A stretch of DNA of 64,000 nucleotides from Brevibacillus sp051967035 (lineage in GTDB: Bacteria > Bacillota > Bacilli > Brevibacillales > Brevibacillaceae). The stretch covers positions 62,001-126,000 of the forward strand of contig NZ_JBQCKK010000009.1 in the NCBI RefSeq assembly GCF_051967035.1, read 5' to 3'. A program made the translations under genes and the position numbers. Positions within the stretch are counted from its first letter, which is position 1. Every line of letters starts with the position of its first letter. The notes under the pieces were generated by a model. That model was not told the DNA's origin. It ran no database searches and saw only the letters and a program-made list of their open reading frames with translations. Positions 51,684 through 59,905 of the stretch are shown here, piece by piece.

Positions 51684-52595
51684 TCACTTGCTTTCCGCCG
51701 ATTCACGCCTGCGCAGGTTCGACAGGGCTACGCCGAGAAAAATAAAGGCCGCTCCGACGAAAAAGCTGACGCCCAGATGCTCGTGCAGCAGAAGCCAGCC
51801 GAGAAAAGCACCGACGATTGGCTGGACGAAGAAGAAGCCTGCCCCGCTGCCCGCCTGCATCAGCTCGAAGCCTTTGTTCCACAGGTAAAAGGCCCCGGCT
51901 GTCGAGATGAGTCCGATGTACAGCACACCTGCCCAAATCTCCCAGCCAAACTGCCATGAAACCGGCGTGACAGACAGCTCCCAGACCATGACCGGGCTGG
52001 TGAAGACGATGCCGAACAAGGCGACGTACGTAGTGACGAGCAAAGAGGAGTAGCGCTGCGTCGCTTTTTTGCTAAGGACGGTGTAAAGCCCCCAGCTTAC
52101 CGCTGCCACGAGCAGAATCAGGTTGCCTGTCAGAGACGATTGGGCGTCCGCCTGATCCGGCACGCCGATGACGATGATGACGCCCACGGTCGCAAGCAAA
52201 ATGCCGGCTGCCTGCTTGAAGTGGATGTTCTCCTTGAGCAGCCACACCGCGAAAATGGCGATAAAAGCTGGAGAAGCGGAAGTAATCAGCGCGCCCATAT
52301 GCGCGGTCGAGAGCTTCGTCCCGAGAAACTGCGCCGCGATCGAGATGGTGACCCCGACAAAGGCAATGGCCATCAGCAGGGGAACATCTTTTTTTCGAAC
52401 GGGTTCTCGGCGAGCGAGAGCAAATGCCCCCAAAACGATCAGGGCGATGCCGAAACGCAGGATCAAGAGCGTAAACGGCGGAATGACATCCAGCACGACC
52501 TTGCTCACGACGTAGACGCCCCCCCAAATCGCGGCAGCGAGCGTCAGGCAGATGGCACCGAGCAACGATTGCTTCCATTGTTGTGAATGCGACAT
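51684..52595 (-). CDS. EamA/DMT-family transporter
   Basis: A 303-aa transporter with ten predicted membrane helices in two repeats; each EamA half starts with the pattern LAAAIWGGVYVVSKVV or AAVSWGLYTVLSKKA. Family members export drugs, nucleosides or amino acids. The ATG follows GGGAGGGA by 6 bases. That ribosome site lies in a hairpin with CCTCCCGG upstream, and a short leader peptide precedes it, which suggests translational control. The substrate is unknown. Confidence 0.88.
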   Translation of the reverse strand: MSHSQQWKQSLLGAICLTLAAAIWGGVYVVSKVVLDVIPPFTLLILRFGIALIVLGAFALARREPVRKKDVPLLMAIAFVGVTISIAAQFLGTKLSTAHMGALITSASPAFIAIFAVWLLKENIHFKQAAGILLATVGVIIVIGVPDQADAQSSLTGNLILLVAAVSWGLYTVLSKKATQRYSSLLVTTYVALFGIVFTSPVMVWELSVTPVSWQFGWEIWAGVLYIGLISTAGAFYLWNKGFELMQAGSGAGFFFVQPIVGAFLGWLLLHEHLGVSFFVGAAFIFLGVALSNLRRRESAESK

Positions 52596-52603
52596 GAAAA
52601 GTC

Positions 52604-52651
52604 CCTCCCGGAGTGAATCTGATTGGTACAGACAGCGCGTTAGCCGGGAGG
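52604..52651 (-). promoter_or_regulatory. Hairpin covering the eamA-like ribosome site
   Basis: In the transcript CCUCCCGG (52644-52651) pairs with CCGGGAGG (52604-52611), an 8-bp G-C-rich stem that hides the GGGAGG Shine-Dalgarno sequence of the transporter gene. The stem begins 26 bases after the leader stop codon. Confidence 0.6.
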
Positions 52652-52677
52652 CCGTTGAAAAAGCGGTTCCTCACCGA

Positions 52678-52722
52678 CTAGGCGAGGACAGGTACATCGC
52701 ATTCAAACAGGCGACGATTCAT
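52678..52722 (-). CDS. Short leader peptide (14 aa) upstream of the EamA-type transporter
   Basis: An ATG at 52722 has the near-perfect ribosome site AAGGAGGTGA 6 bases upstream and encodes MNRRLFECDVPVLA before a TAG. It lies between a promoter-like TATAAT (reverse strand, 52805-52810) and the transporter gene. Peptides like this regulate drug-resistance genes by ribosome stalling. Its expression is not proved; the ribosome site is the main evidence. Confidence 0.6.
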   Translation of the reverse strand: MNRRLFECDVPVLA

Positions 52723-52804
52723 GGCGGTTCACCTCCTTATTGCTTCGATCAGACTTCAGCCCTTGGGCGCCAAAGGCACTGTTTTCCAGGGCGCTTGTTC
52801 TTTT

Positions 52805-52810
52805 ATTATA
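52805..52810 (-). promoter_or_regulatory. Probable -10 box of the eamA-like unit
   Basis: TATAAT on the minus strand lies about 76 bases before the leader peptide ribosome site. The -35 region is weak (CTGATC). Confidence 0.4.
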
Positions 52811-52920
52811 GGAGAAACAGAGGGAAAGATCAGCAGAATCATTCGGAATATTTTGAATGAATGTTCACTCAGTCCGCAATATTCGCTATACTGGAGGAAA
52901 CCGTTCAAGGAGTGAGAGAG

Positions 52921-53331
52921 ATGGCCCATCGCTTTGCGTTTACCGTGCAGTCTACGGATATTGATGTCATCGGTCATGTGAACAATGCCAAGTATTTGGA
53001 GTACATGGAGTGGGCGAGGTTTGACTGGATCTGGCAGCAGGGATTTACGTTCGAGGAATGGAAGCGGCAGGCCGTCATGCCTGTGGTGGTCAACCTCCAT
53101 ATCAACTATCGAAAAGAGCTGCGCATGCGCGAAGAGGTAACCGCCCTGACGACTGTGCTGCGGGTCGGAGAAAAAAGCTTCGTGCTCCGCCATGAGCTGT
53201 ACAACAAGCAAGACGTGCTGGTGGCGGACGCCGACGTCACGATGGTCATGATCGATGCGAACACGAGACGATCCGTCCCGTTGCCGGATGAATGGAAGGC
53301 CGTATTGGAAAAGGAACTGGCAGCTACATAA
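52921..53331 (+). CDS. Acyl-CoA thioesterase (hotdog fold)
   Basis: A 136-aa 4HBT-family protein with DIDVIGHVNNAKYLEYMEWAR, matching the family pattern DxDxxGHVNNxxYxxY. It would hydrolyse acyl-CoA or acyl-ACP thioesters in the cytoplasm; the chain length is unknown. The ATG was chosen because AAGGAGTGAGAG lies just upstream; the in-frame start at 52861 lacks that site. It lies about 175 bases upstream of the HAD gene. Confidence 0.83.
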   Translation: MAHRFAFTVQSTDIDVIGHVNNAKYLEYMEWARFDWIWQQGFTFEEWKRQAVMPVVVNLHINYRKELRMREEVTALTTVLRVGEKSFVLRHELYNKQDVLVADADVTMVMIDANTRRSVPLPDEWKAVLEKELAAT

Positions 53332-53506
53332 CTCCTCGATCCAACCGGGGCAAGCGTCTCTTCGGCCATACGCCCATCTCCTTCTTTCGCAAAGAGTGCC
53401 AAAAATCGTGCTGGCGCGGCCGAAAATCCGTTACAATGATCGTAGCAAAAGACAGCGCCTCACGCAGGTATTTGTCGTGGAAAAAAGGAAAGAGGAAGTG
53501 ACCCGA

Positions 53507-54211
53507 TTGTCTCGTTTCAGCACCATCCTGTTTGATCTCGATGATACGCTGTTTGACTTTTCCGCTTGTTGGGAAAAAGGGATGCAAGAGACGATTGCCG
53601 CCCATGCATGCACGGCCGATCTGGATGGCGCAGCGCTACTTGCGGCGCTGCGCCGCCACGGGGATGCTCTGTGGGGAGATGTCATCGCGAAAACGTACGA
53701 TTTTACGCAGTATCGCCGATTGCGCTTGCAGCGGGCTATGGCCGACTTCAACCGCACAATGGCAGTGGAAGAGATCGACGATTTTCAGCGGGTCTACCAG
53801 GCAGCCTGCCTTGCTGCCGTCCAGCCTGATCCGGAGGTACAGGACGTTATTGCGAAGCTGGCGGAGAAGCATGAGCTTGGGATCGTCACCAACGGCCCGG
53901 TAGATATGGCCTTTATCAAGCTGGAGCGCTTGGGGCTGTCTGCCTACTTCCCGCAAGAGCGGGTGGTGATTTCCGAGCAGCTCGGCTACCATAAGCCTGA
54001 CTCGCGGATTTATGCTGCGGCGCAAGAGCGCTTCGGCGTCCCGAGCAGCGAGGTGTTGTTTGTGGGCGATACGTGGGAGGCCGATGTTGCCGGAGCGATG
54101 GATGCGGGCTTTTCCGCCATCTGGTTCAATCCGCGAGGGAAAAAGCCGACGTCTGCCCACCAGCCGCTGGCCGTCATCGAGCGGCTGGCGCAATTGCCGG
54201 CGTATGTGTAG
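53507..54211 (+). CDS. HAD-family hydrolase (YjjG-like phosphatase)
   Basis: A 234-aa haloacid dehalogenase-type phosphatase. Motif I is LFDLDDTLFD, motif II is VTNG, the Lys is in YHKPDSRIY and motif IV is GDTWEADVAGA. The cap domain is helical, as in YjjG-type nucleotidases. The TTG at 53507 has AGGAAGTG upstream, and a GTG at 53498 is also possible. The substrate is inferred from similarity only. Confidence 0.83.
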   Translation: MSRFSTILFDLDDTLFDFSACWEKGMQETIAAHACTADLDGAALLAALRRHGDALWGDVIAKTYDFTQYRRLRLQRAMADFNRTMAVEEIDDFQRVYQAACLAAVQPDPEVQDVIAKLAEKHELGIVTNGPVDMAFIKLERLGLSAYFPQERVVISEQLGYHKPDSRIYAAAQERFGVPSSEVLFVGDTWEADVAGAMDAGFSAIWFNPRGKKPTSAHQPLAVIERLAQLPAYV

Positions 54212-54330
54212 CCGCTGCTCAACTGCTCGCTCAGAAAAAGACACCGGGGATCAAACCGTCAGTCAGCCTGTCAGCAGGGGAATAGAAAACAGGGGGCAAG
54301 TAGCTCGTTCCCGTTGAAGAGATCAGCCAA

Positions 54331-54368
54331 AAAAAGGTGCCGCTGCTATGCAGCCGACACCTTTTTTT
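54331..54368. terminator. Bidirectional terminator between the HAD and YitT-like genes
   Basis: AAAAGGTG pairs with CACCTTTT, with CTGC/GCAG inside, and there are A and T runs on both sides. Confidence 0.75.
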
Positions 54369-54377
54369 CCTGCTTGC

Positions 54378-55259
54378 CTAGTGAATGGCGTTTTTCTTGA
54401 ATTGTCCGCCGCGTACGTCGTGGATGTTGCCGACTGCCAGGAAGGCACTCGGATCGATTTCTTCCACGATCAGTTTCAGCTTGGCCTCTTCCAGACGAGT
54501 GATGATACAGAAAATGACCTTCTTGTCGTCACCCGTGTAGCCACCTTCACCTTTCAAATAGGTGACACCGCGTCCCAGACGGGCAACGATGGCGTCTCCC
54601 AATGCCTTGTGATTGTCGCTGATAATCCACACGGACTTGGATTCCTGGAAGCCTTCGATGGTCAGATCGATCATTTTGAAAGCAATGTAATAGGCGATCA
54701 GCGAGTACATCGCGCGATCCCAACCGAATACGAATCCGGCACTGCTCAAAATGAATAGGTTGATAAACATGACGATCTCACCAACGGAGAACGGAGACTT
54801 TTTGTTAAACAAGACGGCAATAATTTCCGTGCCATCCAGAGAGCCACCGTAACGCAGAACAAGCCCTACGCCAATTCCCAAAATAATGCCGCCGAACACG
54901 GCTGCCAAAAGCGGGTCATCCGTCAAGCCGGGTACTTCGTGCAAAAACATCGTACCGACCGACATGACGCTGACGCCGAACAGGGTGGAAACCGCAAACG
55001 TCTTTCCGATTTGCTTATATCCGATTAGGAGAAATGGCAGATTAAGCAAGAATAGGAAAATGCCAAGAGACAGAGAAGTGAGATGCGAGGCAATGATGGA
55101 GATCCCTACAATTCCCCCATCGATGATCTTGTTCGGTACGAGGAAAATCTCCAAGGCTACCGATACAAGGGAAGCACCAATGAGAATAAAGAAGATTCTC
55201 TTCAGCAACTTTCCAATGGGTAATTTTTGATGAGTCGAAAGCGCATTTTGTTGTTCCAT
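54378..55259 (-). CDS. YitT-family membrane protein with DUF2179 domain
   Basis: A 293-aa protein with five to six membrane helices (DUF161/YitT domain) and a C-terminal cytoplasmic DUF2179 domain from about residue 210. The sequence LVPNKIIDGGIVGISIIASH is typical of the family, as is YGGSLDGTEIIAVL. The function is not established. The ATG at 55259 follows GGGGAGAG. An extended -10 element, TGTTATAAT on the minus strand (55296-55304), lies upstream. Confidence 0.88.
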   Translation of the reverse strand: MEQQNALSTHQKLPIGKLLKRIFFILIGASLVSVALEIFLVPNKIIDGGIVGISIIASHLTSLSLGIFLFLLNLPFLLIGYKQIGKTFAVSTLFGVSVMSVGTMFLHEVPGLTDDPLLAAVFGGIILGIGVGLVLRYGGSLDGTEIIAVLFNKKSPFSVGEIVMFINLFILSSAGFVFGWDRAMYSLIAYYIAFKMIDLTIEGFQESKSVWIISDNHKALGDAIVARLGRGVTYLKGEGGYTGDDKKVIFCIITRLEEAKLKLIVEEIDPSAFLAVGNIHDVRGGQFKKNAIH

Positions 55260-55595
55260 CGTTTCTCTCCCCATTGTGAAATTTTCTACTTTCTTATTAT
55301 AACATTCATTTTTGCTTGACTACTGCTCATTTGCACATTAGACGAAAAAAATAGCAAAATCTGATAGGGAGCAGGAACGGGTGCCAGCGCGAACAGCTGT
55401 CCGGCTGCTCCTATGCACGGTCCGGGCAGGATGGTACAATAACCGATGTGGGCAAACGGCTCGATCATACCATGGCCTGGTCACTCGTGTTGGCAGAAGT
55501 GGCGGGTCTATGATAGACAGCAGGGCGCTTGGAGACGTGTTGCCTGTTTGGCGGCGGCATGGCCAACCGTGGGCGTCTGCTGAGAAAGGGATAGG

Positions 55596-55925
55596 ATGAC
55601 AGTTTCGATTGTGTTGTTTATTTTGGCAGGATTGGCGGAGATCGGCGGAGGATATCTCGTCTGGCTCTGGCTGAAAGAGGCAAAACCGGCCTGGTATGGG
55701 GCGATGGGGGCGTTGATTCTCGTCTTGTACGGCATCATTCCGACCTTGCAGAGCTTTCCTTCCTTCGGCCGCGTCTACGCTGCGTACGGGGGGGTTTTTA
55801 TCATCCTGGCCGTCCTCTGGGGCTGGCTGGTCGACAAAAAGACACCGGACTTGTACGATTGGCTGGGCGCGTTCATCTGTCTGGTCGGCGTGAGCGTAAT
55901 CCTGTGGGCCCCCAGGCAAGGATAG
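55596..55925 (+). CDS. YnfA/UPF0060 membrane protein
   Basis: A 109-aa protein with four predicted helices and the family stretch LAEIGGGYLVWLWLKE near the N-terminus. YnfA has an SMR-like fold and may export small cations, but the physiological role is unclear. The ATG follows AAAGGGATAGG. The 340 bases between the YitT start and this gene contain only the YitT promoter; I see no other feature there. Confidence 0.88.
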   Translation: MTVSIVLFILAGLAEIGGGYLVWLWLKEAKPAWYGAMGALILVLYGIIPTLQSFPSFGRVYAAYGGVFIILAVLWGWLVDKKTPDLYDWLGAFICLVGVSVILWAPRQG

Positions 55926-55934
55926 AGCAAGAGC

Positions 55935-55970
55935 AAAAAGGCTGCCGCCAGGGACAGCCTTTTTGTTTTG
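55935..55970 (+). terminator. Terminator after ynfA-like gene
   Basis: The perfect arms AAAAAGGCTG/CAGCCTTTTT are followed by a T-rich tail. Confidence 0.8.
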
Positions 55971-56019
55971 GGATTCGATAAGCGTGATACCTGGATGATT
56001 TGCGGGTCGGGCTGCTTCG

Positions 56020-57276
56020 TCAGGAAGCTTTCTGCTCCGCAGGGCCAGCTACGTATTCGTCAGGGCCGATGATGCCAGCTTCGCGATCTTTTTTCTCCAG
56101 CTCCAGCGCTTTTGGTACAGAGAGCCAGTAGGCGAGAGCAATGGCAATCACACCTGCCCCCAGTTTGCCGAGCATGACCGGCAAGATGATGTTGGGCTGG
56201 AAGTTTGCGGAGAAGGACAAGTGATCGCCCAGCAAGAAGGCGGCACATACCGCGAAGGAAATGTTGATGACTTTGTCTTTTGGCGGCATGGAGCGCACGA
56301 GACGGAACATGGCCAAAATGTTGGCGACAGTTGCCAGAAGCCCCGCGCTTCCTGTCGGGCTCAGGCCCAGCTTGTTGCCCAGCGCTTCCAACGGCTTCGC
56401 CGCGTATTTGCGCAGCAAGTAGACCATGGGGAACGCACCGCAGAGCATGATCCCGATGTAACCGGCTGTTTCCAGCGCGCGGTATTGGTCTTTCGGATCG
56501 GCGATGATCGGATCGAATCCCCAAGCGCCAAACAAGGTAGTGAAAATGCCTGTAAAGTATTCCACGATGGAGAATACGAGCACGAGCTTGATGCCAGCGT
56601 CCATTGTTTTTCCAAAGATCATGAAACCGCGAATCATCAGGTCAGGCAGAAAGCGCAGACCCGCGGCAATCACGACGACGAAAATCAGGATAGGAGACAG
56701 GTTCAAGAGCACCTGGCCGATTCCGATGGCAAAGGCATACGTGGAGTCGGCGTTTGTCGAGATTTCAGCGCGAATTTGCGCATGGCTCAGCGAGAGGATG
56801 GCACTGGTGATAAAAGCGCCGATAGGAACCGTCAAAATCCCGGACATCACGCCAAGCGCCATATATTTATGGTCGCGTTTATCGAGCATGGCCAGTCCCA
56901 TCGGAATGGAGAAAACGATTGTGGCCCCGGCCATCAGACCGACGACCATTGCCATGACCCAGCCTTCTGTCGAGCTTTTCAAGAGGTTCGCCAGCTGGTA
57001 GCCACCCATGTCGGAAGCCAAAATGGCTGTTGCCGCGAGGGCCGGATCGGCGCCGATTTGGTGGAAGAGAGGCGATACTGCTTTTTCGACAAACCAGGAA
57101 ATGTAGGGAAGAGAGGCCATAATCCCGGCCGCGGGGACGAAGATGTACCCTGTTGAGTGAATCCCTTCCATGAACTCCTTGCCCAGCCCTTCGTCGCTGT
57201 TGCGGATGGCGGCGACAGCACCGATGACCGCGCATAGCATGATGATGTAAATAATGACACTTCCGATGTGCTCCAT
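56020..57276 (-). CDS. eutH: EutH-like ethanolamine permease
   Basis: A 418-aa membrane protein of about 11 helices. It contains GLGKEFMEGIHSTGYIFVPA, GADPALAATAILASDMGGYQ, IPMGLAMLDKRDHKYMALGV, all well conserved in EutH, which lets ethanolamine enter. It has the N-terminal sequence MEHIGSVIIYIIMLC. The other ethanolamine genes (eutBC, eutA, microcompartment shell) are not adjacent. AAAGGTGGGGT precedes the ATG. A cre site lies upstream. Confidence 0.88.
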   Translation of the reverse strand: MEHIGSVIIYIIMLCAVIGAVAAIRNSDEGLGKEFMEGIHSTGYIFVPAAGIMASLPYISWFVEKAVSPLFHQIGADPALAATAILASDMGGYQLANLLKSSTEGWVMAMVVGLMAGATIVFSIPMGLAMLDKRDHKYMALGVMSGILTVPIGAFITSAILSLSHAQIRAEISTNADSTYAFAIGIGQVLLNLSPILIFVVVIAAGLRFLPDLMIRGFMIFGKTMDAGIKLVLVFSIVEYFTGIFTTLFGAWGFDPIIADPKDQYRALETAGYIGIMLCGAFPMVYLLRKYAAKPLEALGNKLGLSPTGSAGLLATVANILAMFRLVRSMPPKDKVINISFAVCAAFLLGDHLSFSANFQPNIILPVMLGKLGAGVIAIALAYWLSVPKALELEKKDREAGIIGPDEYVAGPAEQKAS

Positions 57277-57413
57277 AGACAACCCCACCTTTTTGGATTG
57301 GTAAAAGAAAACAATAAAAGCGCCCAGGATCCCTGAAAATCGGGATTTGCCTAAGCGCCTTTGCTTATGTCTGGGTATGGACTTGGGATATGGCATGCAG
57401 ATGGCTCCAGAAC

Positions 57414-57427
57414 TGGAACCGCTTACA
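57414..57427. promoter_or_regulatory. Catabolite response element (cre) upstream of eutH
   Basis: On the minus strand TGTAAGCGGTTCCA fits the CcpA consensus TGNAARCGNWWNCA at all fixed positions. It lies about 140 bases before the eutH ATG. The remaining 57277-57628 stretch holds no convincing gene. Confidence 0.7.
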
Positions 57428-57628
57428 AGCAAGGAAACAAACAACCGAAAAAATAATGGCTCTGCTTGAATCAGTAAGTAAATTTTGAAAACTTCATGCC
57501 AGAAAGCGCCATTGCTGTTCTCGGCATCATAACGTGATTATAGGGGGAGCCTTGTCGATTGTCAACCGCTCTTTAGGAACAAAGTCCGACTTTTGCAGGG
57601 GGATTGGCCGCAAACCGCCGCATCGAGG

Positions 57629-57670
57629 GCAAAAAAAAGCCGCCCTGCTATCAAGCAAGGGCAGCTTTCC
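57629..57670 (-). terminator. Terminator after the cold-shock gene
   Basis: Reading the minus strand, GCTGCCCT with a following stem pairs with AGGGCGGC and is followed by eight Ts. Confidence 0.7.
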
Positions 57671-57677
57671 AAGTCCA

Positions 57678-57878
57678 TTACAGTTTTACTACGTTCTCAG
57701 CTTGTGGTCCGCGGTTGCCTTCTACTACGTTGAATTCAACGCGTTGGCCTTCTTCAAGGGTTTTGAAGCCTTCGCCAGTGATTGCGCTGAAGTGAACGAA
57801 TACGTCGTTTCCGCCTTCAACTGCGATGAAACCATAACCTTTTTCAGCGTTGAACCATTTTACTGTACCTGTTTGCAT
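57678..57878 (-). CDS. Cold-shock protein (CspA/CspB type)
   Basis: A 66-aa nucleic-acid-binding OB-fold protein. The RNA-binding motifs KGYGFI and VFVHF are both present, with GTVKWFNAEKGYGFIAVEGG at the N-terminus. It acts as an RNA chaperone in cold and during growth. TTGGAGG precedes the ATG at 57878. A long, structured 5' leader is described separately. Confidence 0.96.
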   Translation of the reverse strand: MQTGTVKWFNAEKGYGFIAVEGGNDVFVHFSAITGEGFKTLEEGQRVEFNVVEGNRGPQAENVVKL

Positions 57879-58017
57879 GGGTGTTACCTCCAACAAAATT
57901 AAAATGAATATGCAACTTTTATTTATGGGTAAAATAAAAATTCACACATTGTAAAAGGTTCAAACATAACTGTAAACCCTTTACAATATGTGAACGCTTT
58001 TTGAACCTCTTTGATTT
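57879..58017 (-). promoter_or_regulatory. Structured 5' leader of the cold-shock gene, possible RNA thermoswitch
   Basis: In the mRNA, GGUUCAAA (58000-58007) can pair with UUUGAACC (57957-57964), and UUCACAUAUUGUAAAGG (57978-57994) can pair with CCUUUUACAAUGUGUGAA (57941-57958). The two pairings are interleaved, so they form a pseudoknot or exclude one another. The second stem is about 17 bp with one G-U pair and one bulge. Length (about 139 bases) is similar to known cold-shock leaders. Confidence 0.6.
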
Positions 58018-58023
58018 ACATTC

Positions 58024-58052
58024 ATATTACCACAGGCAGGTGTGGAAATCAA
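58024..58052 (-). promoter_or_regulatory. Probable promoter of the cold-shock gene
   Basis: On the minus strand, TTGATT (58047-58052) and TAATAT (58024-58029) are 17 bases apart. Transcription would start near 58017, giving a leader of about 139 bases. Confidence 0.65.
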
Positions 58053-58203
58053 CCACTTAGTTTCACTTCCGGACAGCAAAATTGGATGAACACCCAACCT
58101 CTTTACATAAAAGACAAGTAGCGATAACGTGGAGGAGGAAGCGTTTTATTTCAGAAGCTGTACGAAACACGAGCGAGCGTACAGAGAGGAGGACAGGCAG
58201 GAA

Positions 58204-58863
58204 ATGCGGGAAGAACAGAAAACGCAGCGCGTGCTGGTCGTGACATCGGTTGCGGCAGAGCGGGATGCGGTTAGGCAAGGGCTGGGCGAGGACGACCGGT
58301 TCACGGCGATCATCGGAGGCGTCGGGCCAGCTTCGGCGGCAGCCAGTACGGCGCGCGCGCTGGCGCAGTCGCGGTATGACCTGGTGGTTTGCGCAGGGAT
58401 TTGCGGCGGATTTGTCGGCCGGACAGAGGTCGGCGCGATTGTCGTTGCCAGCGAGATCGTGTGTGCAGATTTGGGGGCCGAGACGCCGGATGGCTTTTGC
58501 AGCGTGGACGAGCTCGGGTTTGGCTCGACGCGTGTGCCCGTGGCGGGCGAGCTGGCAGAGCGGGTGGAGCGCGCCATGCAAAACGCGGACTTGCCCGTTG
58601 GCCGGGGGCCGATTTTGACGCTGTCTACGGTGACGGGAACAGCGGAAACGGCGCAGAGTCTGGCCGACAGGATGCCGGAGGCGTTGGCGGAGGCCATGGA
58701 AGGATACGGCGTTGCAGTCGCGGCGCAAGCGGCTGGCGTGCCTGTACTGGAGATCAGAACCGTTTCCAACGCGATCGGTCCGCGCGACAAATCGGCGTGG
58801 CGGATCAAGGACGCTCTGGAGTCGTTACGAAAAGCAAGCGCGGTAATGCGGGAGGTGCTGTAA
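58204..58863 (+). CDS. mqnB: Futalosine hydrolase MqnB
   Basis: A 219-aa nucleosidase of the PNP/UDP family that removes adenine-type base from futalosine or aminodeoxyfutalosine in menaquinone synthesis. The glycine-rich IIGGVGPASAAAST and CAGICGGFVGRTEVGAIVVAS are typical, as is LEIRTVSNAIGPRDK. The ATG at 58204 follows GACAGGCAGGA; a longer in-frame start at 58129 is possible. One base separates it from mqnD, so they form an operon. Confidence 0.9.
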   Translation: MREEQKTQRVLVVTSVAAERDAVRQGLGEDDRFTAIIGGVGPASAAASTARALAQSRYDLVVCAGICGGFVGRTEVGAIVVASEIVCADLGAETPDGFCSVDELGFGSTRVPVAGELAERVERAMQNADLPVGRGPILTLSTVTGTAETAQSLADRMPEALAEAMEGYGVAVAAQAAGVPVLEIRTVSNAIGPRDKSAWRIKDALESLRKASAVMREVL

Positions 58864-58864
58864 G

Positions 58865-59710
58865 GTGAAGATTGCGTTTTCGCCATGTCCAAATGATACG
58901 TTTGTTTTCCATGCCTGGGCCCACGGACTGATTCCGGGTGCGCCTGAGCTGGACATCCTGTATGCGGATATTGATATTACCAACACGCTGGCAACTCGTG
59001 CCGAGGGGCCGGAAGTCATGAAAATTTCGTATGCGGCCTTGCCGTGGGTGCTGGACAAATACGCGCTGCTGCCTTGCGGCGGGGCATTGGGCAGAGGCTG
59101 CGGGCCGCTCGTGCTGACGCAAGGGGATGCAGGAGCAAGCGCCAACGACCCGGCCAGGCTCTCCGGCAAGCGGGTAGCCGTTCCCAGCGAGCGCTCGACC
59201 GCTTACCTGCTGTTCCGTTTATGGGCAGCGCAAAACGTCCCGGGGGGCGTAGGCGAAATCGTCGTGATGCCGTTTCATGAAATCATGCCCGCCGTGCGCG
59301 ATGGACACATAGACGCCGGGCTGGTCATTCACGAAGCGCGTTTTACGTATCAAAACTACGGACTTGCCCTCATGACGGATTTGGGCAACTGGTGGGAGGC
59401 GGATACCCGGCTGCCGATTCCGCTGGGAGCGATCATCGCAAAAAGATCAATGGATCTCGAAGCGCTGGCGAACTGGACGCGGGCGTCTGTGGAATACGCC
59501 TGGGCCAATCCGACTGCGTCGCAGGAGTACGTCATGCGCCACGCCCAGGAGCTGTCGCATGAGGTTGCCCAGGCCCATATTGCGCTTTACGTAAACGAAT
59601 TCACCCGCAATCTGGGCGAGGAAGGCTACGCGGCCATCGCCGCTTTGCTGGGGCGCGCTGCCGAGGAAGGGCTTGTCCCGCGCTTCGACTTGTCGCTGCT
59701 GCGCGGATAA
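58865..59710 (+). CDS. mqnD: 1,4-dihydroxy-6-naphthoate synthase MqnD
   Basis: A 281-aa periplasmic-binding-protein-fold enzyme that cleaves cyclic dehypoxanthinyl futalosine to 1,4-dihydroxy-6-naphthoate. The start MKIAFSPCPNDTFVFHAW is diagnostic. The GTG at 58865 comes one base after the mqnB stop (TAAGGTG). Together with MqnB it shows that the organism uses the futalosine route, and mqnA, C and E must lie elsewhere. A terminator follows. Confidence 0.93.
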   Translation: MKIAFSPCPNDTFVFHAWAHGLIPGAPELDILYADIDITNTLATRAEGPEVMKISYAALPWVLDKYALLPCGGALGRGCGPLVLTQGDAGASANDPARLSGKRVAVPSERSTAYLLFRLWAAQNVPGGVGEIVVMPFHEIMPAVRDGHIDAGLVIHEARFTYQNYGLALMTDLGNWWEADTRLPIPLGAIIAKRSMDLEALANWTRASVEYAWANPTASQEYVMRHAQELSHEVAQAHIALYVNEFTRNLGEEGYAAIAALLGRAAEEGLVPRFDLSLLRG

Positions 59711-59787
59711 CCGGATACAGAAGGGCGGTCGTGCGCAAGGCTGGCCATTTCCGTCCGTCCTTGCGGATCCAAAAAGAAAACGAAGGA

Positions 59788-59818
59788 AGCACAGGGCGCG
59801 CGTCTCTGTGCTTTTTTT
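59788..59818 (+). terminator. Terminator after mqnBD
   Basis: The short stem AGCACAG/CTGTGCT is followed by seven Ts. Confidence 0.75.
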
Positions 59819-59905
59819 GCCATGGCAGCCGGAGGGGACGAAGTTGCCCACGGCTGTACCTGCTCGTCTGGTGGACTCGCCTAGCGGTAGCGGAATGGCG
59901 CAAAT

